Assembly (NCBI GenBank): GCA_002402325.1
Contig: DHFQ01000030.1
Coordinates: 1-10,869 of the forward strand
Direction of reading: 5' to 3'
Length of the DNA stretch: 10,869 nucleotides
Source: Candidatus Aminicenantes bacterium UBA4820
GTDB taxonomy: Bacteria > Acidobacteriota > UBA4820
In this document: positions 8,601 through 10,869 of the stretch, in pieces
Layout: every line of letters begins with the position of its first letter
Numbering within the stretch: the first letter of the stretch is position 1
Notes under the pieces: model-generated
Databases searched by the model: none
Told to the model about the DNA's origin: nothing
The model's input: only the letters and a program-made list of their open reading frames with translations
Made by a program: the position numbers and the translations under genes

Positions 8601-10515
8601 TTTGTGTTGCGATGAGAATGTGGTTTTGATCAAGTGGGTCTATTGAGCTTTGATAGACATAAGTTTGCGGCGCGGAGAGAAGGGAATAATAACCATCGCA
8701 GTTTTCATACAAGCCTATTTGTCTTGATTCAAGAATAGAATTTGGTGAGGGTAAGGAACAGGTTAAACTGCCATAATCAATATCTTTTACCACCATCCCT
8801 GTAAAAGAAGCATAGTTTGAAGGGTCAGAATAATCAGGATTGACGAGGGTCGTAAAGGGTGGGGTTCCCGTCGGGCTTACTATTGTCCCAAAATAGGAAG
8901 CAACACTGAAAGGATTTGTTAGAATGGGACCAGTAACTGCTTGTCCATTAAATCCCCTGTAAAATGCTATCTCGGATGATGAATTATAATAATGACGCAC
9001 GGGAAGTGTATCACGATTCAGAGGGTCCCAGGGTTGATATAGTTCCCAATGGCTTCCTCCATCAGTCGTATGATAAATTCCTGCGAGATAAACAGAAGCC
9101 CAAGCCTCTTCTTGATTTGTATCATTCACCTTTACTCCTGCTATATTGTGTGTCATTCCAGAAGATGATGGTTCCCATTTTCTATTGTTTTCATTCCATC
9201 TCAATACACCTACCCCTGTCTCCGGCGCGGAGGCAAGTATGGTTCCATTACCTGTGATTGCTATATCCCTTAAAACAGGTTTAACAAGAGGGTTGCAGGG
9301 AAGATAAAGTCCATCATCTTCAGAGGAGAGTGCCTCCCAACTATATCCCGCTGTTCTTGAAAGATAGGCTCCTCTTGCTGGTGATGAGTACCACCAGAAC
9401 CAATATTTCGTATCGTAGTCTCTGTAATAATAGTAGTAGTTATAACCAACCGCTGAAACAGTTTTCTGAAAATTATTCATATCCACATCAAAACAACTGA
9501 TACCATCTTGATAATAGGGCGGAGTTATTTCTTGAAGGGCTGAATGTTTGAATCTGCAAGGTCCATTATAACCACTAAAGTAGATGTCATCTGAATCTTC
9601 GGGGTTAACTTTGACAGGATAGACATCAAGACAATTTGGAATAAGAGTTGGTGGTATTTGTGTCCAATATGAACCACCGTCAACACTCTTGTAAAGTGAT
9701 GGAGTCGGAGAAGAGGGAGGAGTGCTTCCGTAAATTGCATTGTCCCATCCTCCTACCCAGATGACATTAGGTTCTGATGGAGCAAAGGCTATTGAGTCGG
9801 GATTTATCCACATTTTTACACTTGTAATATGAGTAAAGGAATTTCCTCCATTTGTGGAGATGTAAAGACCAGAATTCTCACTCGGAAGCCAATCTTTTGG
9901 CATAACACCAATTAAAATTTTATTTGGGTCAGTTGGTGATACGGCAATCGCTGAAACTGAATCAAGAATTTGAGAAGATGCTATTCTTATCCAGGTGTTT
10001 CCTCCATCTGTGCTTTTCCACAATCCTTCAGTCGCACCAAAATAGAGAGTATTTGGTGAACCATTCACAAAACCCAGAACTGCGTTACCATTGCAACCTT
10101 GAAGCCCCCCAATCATTTGCCAACTTTTTCCATCATCAGTTGAACGATAAAGACTGTCTGAAGTTGTGGCAAAAACTCTGTTTGGGACATAAGGGTCGGG
10201 AGTAATGTCCCAAATTGCAGCACCTTCAGGGCTTTTGATTTTAACCCAGGAAGGACCAGAAAACTTAAAAATTGTCTTTCCTGCATCTTTGTCAATGACT
10301 ATTTTTCCTGAATACATTTTTTCAGGAATTGGACCAATCTCTCTGTGAAATTTTGCCTGACGCATTTCAAGTTTCATCTCCTTTTTGACCTCATCCTTCA
10401 AGTCATCATAGGCAGATGAACTTTTCTTTTCCTTTGACTGTGCCCCTCCGTAAAACAGAAGTGCGAAAGTCAAAAGGAACAAAACACCGAGGGTTCTAAA
10501 AACTTTTCTTAACAT
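2239..10515 (-). CDS. Giant secreted Asp-box / Fn3 / NHL-repeat protein (2758 aa)
   Basis: An exported multidomain protein of unknown function. Residues 1-25 form a signal peptide (basic LRK start, hydrophobic core, GGA before the likely cut). Residues 28-75 are charged and partly helical. Residues 97-786 hold nine Asp-box motifs (S/T-x-D-x-G-x-x-W) of the BNR/sortilin-like propeller type. Fn3-like domains follow at about 788-878, 885-1007, 1012-1107 and 1112-1204. Eighteen NHL-type repeats cover 1216-2229, and four further Fn3-like domains lie at about 2236-2630. A C-terminal module with four cysteines covers 2631-2758. No lipobox, LPXTG or C-terminal membrane anchor is visible. NHL, Asp-box and Fn3 modules are usually binding or spacer units, so a surface or extracellular matrix role is inferred; no catalytic residues were identified. 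The frame is intact over 8.3 kb, which argues for selection. Neighbours are a kelch-like gene upstream and a ligase-like gene 3 nt downstream. Confidence 0.95.
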   Translation of the reverse strand: MLRKVFRTLGVLFLLTFALLFYGGAQSKEKKSSSAYDDLKDEVKKEMKLEMRQAKFHREIGPIPEKMYSGKIVIDKDAGKTIFKFSGPSWVKIKSPEGAAIWDITPDPYVPNRVFATTSDSLYRSTDDGKSWQMIGGLQGCNGNAVLGFVNGSPNTLYFGATEGLWKSTDGGNTWIRIASSQILDSVSAIAVSPTDPNKILIGVMPKDWLPSENSGLYISTNGGNSFTHITSVKMWINPDSIAFAPSEPNVIWVGGWDNAIYGSTPPSSPTPSLYKSVDGGSYWTQIPPTLIPNCLDVYPVKVNPEDSDDIYFSGYNGPCRFKHSALQEITPPYYQDGISCFDVDMNNFQKTVSAVGYNYYYYYRDYDTKYWFWWYSSPARGAYLSRTAGYSWEALSSEDDGLYLPCNPLVKPVLRDIAITGNGTILASAPETGVGVLRWNENNRKWEPSSSGMTHNIAGVKVNDTNQEEAWASVYLAGIYHTTDGGSHWELYQPWDPLNRDTLPVRHYYNSSSEIAFYRGFNGQAVTGPILTNPFSVASYFGTIVSPTGTPPFTTLVNPDYSDPSNYASFTGMVVKDIDYGSLTCSLPSPNSILESRQIGLYENCDGYYSLLSAPQTYVYQSSIDPLDQNHILIATQSGLYETLDRGVTWNLKTSSIAEPEAHSLAVDPSNSSHWLAGMWNSASKTGDLYETLDGGSTWSAKNLWVDIVDIKYNPSVSSDIWATSGPNSGPSVFHSINNGSTWNVDWSAGPDQCGLGVLNVSISSLSSLDPWASTSAGGIYRKEQNIPSQPTGLSVIDPATGNSLNVLWNANPEPDISKYVVNYGISGEPLLNKIETSSTSTTISDLDSYQTYDVAVTAINSSGEISPGSPVVSKMVTCGNTPPPLPIPLMPAHNSMDVGANPILEWSPSEGANNYRLQIAEDDKFAKLVLDIEDIPTTQYTIGDTTTGTINNPYWTSYLQCAHGYNPYNPYDPNYFVYGQYWWRVFPGDSCGYRKDSSETYHFITHPLPDGVPTLVSPTNNSTVEEGDVQLIWQPVENATQYRVRGYVYNWQWWYQFSFDEIVSGAANPYNITVPPCCYVYWQVYAGYDCGFSERPSDWSQFTTSGEITESPLLLYPQNGATDQAININFQWQSVQNADNYLFELSTDPWFSNHINYTNTPSTYILITGLAPKTTYYWRVTAMSNTCPQQTVSSVYSFMTTSSGEVCGSTPPKALVTFVGRSSGIPGDKLNCYFDSPWGIARSPLGDIFISGPDQYAIYKIDHSTGIISVFAGIPGEWGDDGEGGPANQAHIYWPCGMTFDNIGNFYFCDTGNNKVKKIDVSTGIITTVAGNGGWGYNGDNIPATSAHLAEPYDVAIDLSQNILIADTSNHRIRKVDISTGIITTIAGTGDQGYNGDNIPATSAYLNYPQGIAVDSSNNIYIADRSNLRIRRVNSSTGIITTFAGTGDCCYNGDGISATSAYLSYPDDVSVDKDGNVLIADRIRVRKVTISTGIISTVAGNGNWGDSGDGGPATNAEIKWVTSITPDSSGGFYFTDNSARRIRYVNSGGTINAFAGKNSFSDGSLGRLTKLRYPWGVAYDPSSNLYVSDTQNNVIRKIDGLTGMTSNIAGQGECGYNGDGIPATDAYICSPYGIAVDGSYNIYFADSGTSRIRKIDSSTGLISTVAGNGDGGYNGDGIPATSASLNCPIDVAIDSNGNLYIAELFNNRIRKVDASTGLISTIAGTGDYGYNGDNIPATSAYIAYPYGVAVDSSGNVYIADTNNSRIRKVDTSGIITTVAGLGGCGYGEDGIPATNSYLCYPEDVTVDLSNNLFIAEWGYGRVRFVDSSTGIIATIAGNGWWSPYGGDGYPPTSISLRDVASLALSPNGNLAITDNGNNRVRVIIAPESIFTRGGTGIIGYSGDGNFATEADFSFNYGADASADIHGNIYIADMGNNRIRKIDKDGKVSTFAGNGSASESGDGGPAISASLNGPNGVCSDMEGNVYVADYGGSTVRKIDTSGIIHTVAGTGVAGYSGDGGPATSAQLNYPWNVSVDTSGNLYVSDANNFVIRKIDKATQVITTVAGNGTQGYSGDEGPATSAQLNSPVWVSPDNKGGFFIADGMDNRIRYVDSLGIIHTYAGNGNAGFSGDGGPAASAELNSPIAVSVDGRGGLYIADYANSRIRYVDYNSPHNISTISGTGDFDYYGDCGPAVDASFNGPSSVCVTPSGYILVTEDINSTLRQIIPQKLYGKVGPPALIYPENNQNQVSPSVTLNWSASYGTYHLQIATDSSFNTIVEDRTGLNSNAFDVELSPSTSYFWRVQTESECGNSDYSATFTFTTTTIDSTPPSTPVVSDSGIYTTSTNQLWGMWSSSDPESGIDHFEVGIGTTPSNPDIVSFTNVGTSTAHTLTNLSLTSGLTYYILCKATNNQSLTSAVGASDGITVDTSAPSTPEVADSGQYTSSSNSLTASWSSYDPESAIERYFVAVGSGVGLIDTMPWQDFGTNTQGTLNGLSLSQGATYYISVKAINGAGITSLIGTSDGITVDRTPPTQPIVTDDGATTIDSHSLHALFSSVEDVTPITGFKYCIGTYQGGQDVKGWTDSMTGEVTVTGLSLISGQTYYFSVRAKNSLDMWSSSGYSDGITLISQLPPPVPDGSFGNAMTSSKITSDGSQIHLNYDSTTCPAPSYSIYYGNLSSVSSYTFSGSACSIDTDGTYDWTSVPSENLFFIIVSSNGSGTEGSWGKDFINGTHNERGGTTPSNLCGNTLHDNGGTCQ
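2626..3810 (-). repeat. Second Fn3-like array (four domains)
   Basis: Residues 2236-2630 hold four beta-sandwich domains. The first (about 2236-2325) resembles domains 2-4 of the upstream array (LIYPENN opening, LNWSAS, FWRV, then ECGNS). The last three are close copies of one Fn3 subtype of about 100 residues: they open with PPSTPVVSDSG or APSTPEVADSG and continue with WSSSDPES or WSSYDPES. A GLSL-x-x-G-x-T-Y-Y strand follows, and each closes in SDGITVD or SDGITL. Their mutual similarity indicates tandem duplication. They link the NHL propellers to the C-terminal module. Confidence 0.82.
3829..6870 (-). repeat. NHL-type repeat array: 18 blades in three sets of six
   Basis: Residues 1216-2229 break into 18 units of 52-58 residues. 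The typical unit reads T-x-A-G-x-G, then G-Y-x-G-D-x-x-P-A-T-x-A-x-L, then P-x-x-V/I-A-V-D, then a G-N-I/L-Y-I-A-D strand and N-x-R-I-R-K-V-D. NHL repeats form six-bladed propellers. The 18 units fall into residues 1216-1551, 1552-1890 and 1891-2229 (window 5863-6870, 4846-5862 and 3829-4845). Support for these boundaries: units 1 and 7 both have a shortened loop ending in PWG, and units 12 and 18 both have a divergent end (VRVIIAPES, LRQIIPQKL). The ligand is unknown. Known NHL domains bind proteins, RNA or peptides, or act as lyases; here the extracellular location suggests a structural or binding role. Confidence 0.9.
6895..8157 (-). repeat. First Fn3-like array (four domains)
   Basis: Residues 787-1207 form four beta-sandwich modules. 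The first (788-878) is a typical Fn3 domain, starting PSQPTGLSV and containing a Y-x-V-x-V-T-A-I-N strand. The next three belong to a related type with openings such as LVSPTNNSTVEEGD, a central Trp strand (LEWSP, LIWQP, FQWQS) and a closing WRV or WQV strand. The closing strand is followed by a conserved cysteine (DSCG, YDCG, NTCP) and a final F-x-T strand. Domains 2 and 3 carry aromatic-rich inserts. These modules probably act as spacers or glycan/protein-binding units between the Asp-box and NHL propellers. Confidence 0.8.
8158..10227 (-). repeat. Asp-box (BNR/sortilin-like) propeller region, nine motifs
   Basis: Residues 97-786 contain nine Asp-box motifs ending in the diagnostic Trp (or Phe): STDDGKSW (125-132), STDGGNTW (168-175), STNGGNSF (220-227), SVDGGSYW (277-284), SRTAGYSW (386-393), TTDGGSHW (483-490), TLDRGVTW (644-651), TLDGGSTW (693-700) and SINNGSTW (737-744). 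Several are preceded by the usual blade lead-in of the type DP-x-x-P/N-x-I-x-x-G (for example SPTDPNKILIG at 194-204). Spacing between motifs varies from 43 to 161 residues, so insertions interrupt the blades. The fold is shared by sialidases, GH74 xyloglucanases and VPS10/sortilin, but I see no basis for assigning enzyme activity. One or two propellers are possible. Confidence 0.85.
10438..10515 (-). other. Signal peptide of the giant protein
   Basis: Residues 1-26 show a short basic n-region (R3, K4, R7), a hydrophobic stretch from about residue 9 to 22 (LGVLFLLTFALLFY), and a small-residue cleavage context, G23-G24-A25 followed by Q26. Cleavage after A25 is the best guess. There is no cysteine at +1, so a lipoprotein is unlikely. 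An uncleaved N-terminal anchor is the alternative. Confidence 0.85.
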
Positions 10516-10520
10516 TTTCT

Positions 10521-10527
10521 CCTCCTT
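10521..10527 (-). promoter_or_regulatory. Strong Shine-Dalgarno site of the giant gene
   Basis: On the minus strand AAGGAGG lies 5 nt before the ATG at 10513-10515. It is a near-perfect anti-16S match at ideal spacing and fixes the start of the giant gene. The signal peptide begins directly at this methionine, which supports the same choice. The rest of the 82-nt gap is AT-rich and shows no promoter with both -35 and -10 elements that I would defend. Confidence 0.85.
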
Positions 10528-10597
10528 CCAATTTGCTCACCACTTTCATTACTAACAATCTTTCATCAACTAAAAGGAACATATAAAAAGACCCATC

Positions 10598-10869
10598 TTA
10601 ATTGCATTGTGCTATATCAAGCCTGCTTACAGGGTAATATCCATCTTCCCCCATAACAGAATAATATTTTGTGCCAATTACATCGCTCAGATGACTTTTT
10701 TTACCAAAAGGTCTTGGAAAAGTTCCAATAAATGTGTTTGTTTGTGGATCATAAACCTGCATTGATGCTATTAAGCCTCCTGAAAGTCCACCAAGTGTAT
10801 CGTTGTACCAGAGGTTATATCCGCTATCAACAATAATTTTATCTCCATAAACAAATGCTTTTCCTCCGT
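10598..10869 (-). CDS. Kelch-like beta-propeller protein, C-terminal fragment (partial)
   Basis: This reading frame is open from the right window edge to a TAA stop at 10598-10600 and gives 89 residues; the start lies outside the window. Visible kelch-type signatures are a Gly-Gly pair followed by a short beta-strand (GGKAFVYGDKIIV), the kelch-like phrase MQVYDPQTNTF followed by a Pro/Gly turn (PRPFG), and a further strand pair around GTKYYSVMGEDG. Kelch repeats form beta-propeller blades, so this is probably the last one or two blades of a propeller. The fragment ends in IAQCN, with a cysteine two residues from the end, which would fit an exported protein. It shares strand with the giant gene 82 nt downstream and may be in the same operon. 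Its partners and activity cannot be told from this piece. A generic beta-propeller of another family is the main alternative. Confidence 0.72.
   Translation of the reverse strand, partial: GGKAFVYGDKIIVDSGYNLWYNDTLGGLSGGLIASMQVYDPQTNTFIGTFPRPFGKKSHLSDVIGTKYYSVMGEDGYYPVSRLDIAQCN

Noticed and set aside
10496..10582. A 28-codon ORF on the minus strand starting upstream of, and overlapping, the giant gene start.
   Set aside because: No Shine-Dalgarno precedes its ATG, and its sequence simply runs through the giant gene's strong ribosome-binding site in another frame.
10584..10600. AAGA-TGGG-TCTT hairpin followed by Ts just after the kelch-like stop codon as a terminator.
   Set aside because: A 4-bp AT-rich stem is too weak; the T-run may be chance in AT-rich sequence. 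Co-transcription with the giant gene therefore remains possible.

Overview
The window carries three genes, all read from the minus strand, with no convincing gene on the plus strand. From upstream to downstream they are: the C-terminal end of a kelch-like protein (runs off the right edge), a giant secreted multidomain protein of 2758 residues that fills three quarters of the window, and a 708-residue polytopic membrane protein of the O-antigen ligase / polymerase superfamily with a TPR tail. Base composition is AT-rich (about 40 % GC by eye). I cannot name the organism. Architectures of this type (very large exported proteins of Asp-box, Fn3-like and NHL modules, and Wzy_C-TPR proteins) are common in environmental, often thermophilic and uncultured bacterial phyla. 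The C-terminal module of the giant protein reminds me of secreted proteins from Acidobacteriota/Aminicenantes-like lineages, but that is from memory and untested.

Layout. Positions 10598-10869 hold the kelch-like C-terminus. An 82-nt gap (10516-10597) follows, with a strong Shine-Dalgarno just before the giant gene. The giant gene (2239-10515) encodes, in order: a signal peptide; a short charged helical segment; about 690 residues with nine Asp-box (BNR/sortilin-like) motifs; four Fn3-like domains; eighteen NHL-type repeats that divide into three groups of six; four more Fn3-like domains; and a 120-130 residue C-terminal module with four cysteines. Its stop codon lies 3 nt before the annotated start of the ligase-like gene (109-2235). 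Positions 1-108 lie downstream of that gene and hold nothing I can support.

How the parts fit. The order and spacing suggest one transcription unit for surface-associated products: two extracytoplasmic beta-propeller proteins followed by a membrane enzyme that probably transfers or polymerises lipid-linked sugars. The most notable structure is a textbook intrinsic terminator hairpin with a U-tract. It starts 21 nt after the giant gene's stop codon and lies inside the first 16 codons of the ligase-like ORF. Either the ligase start is misplaced, or its expression depends on read-through of this terminator. No promoter could be called with confidence, and no RNA genes, CRISPR arrays or complete mobile elements were seen.
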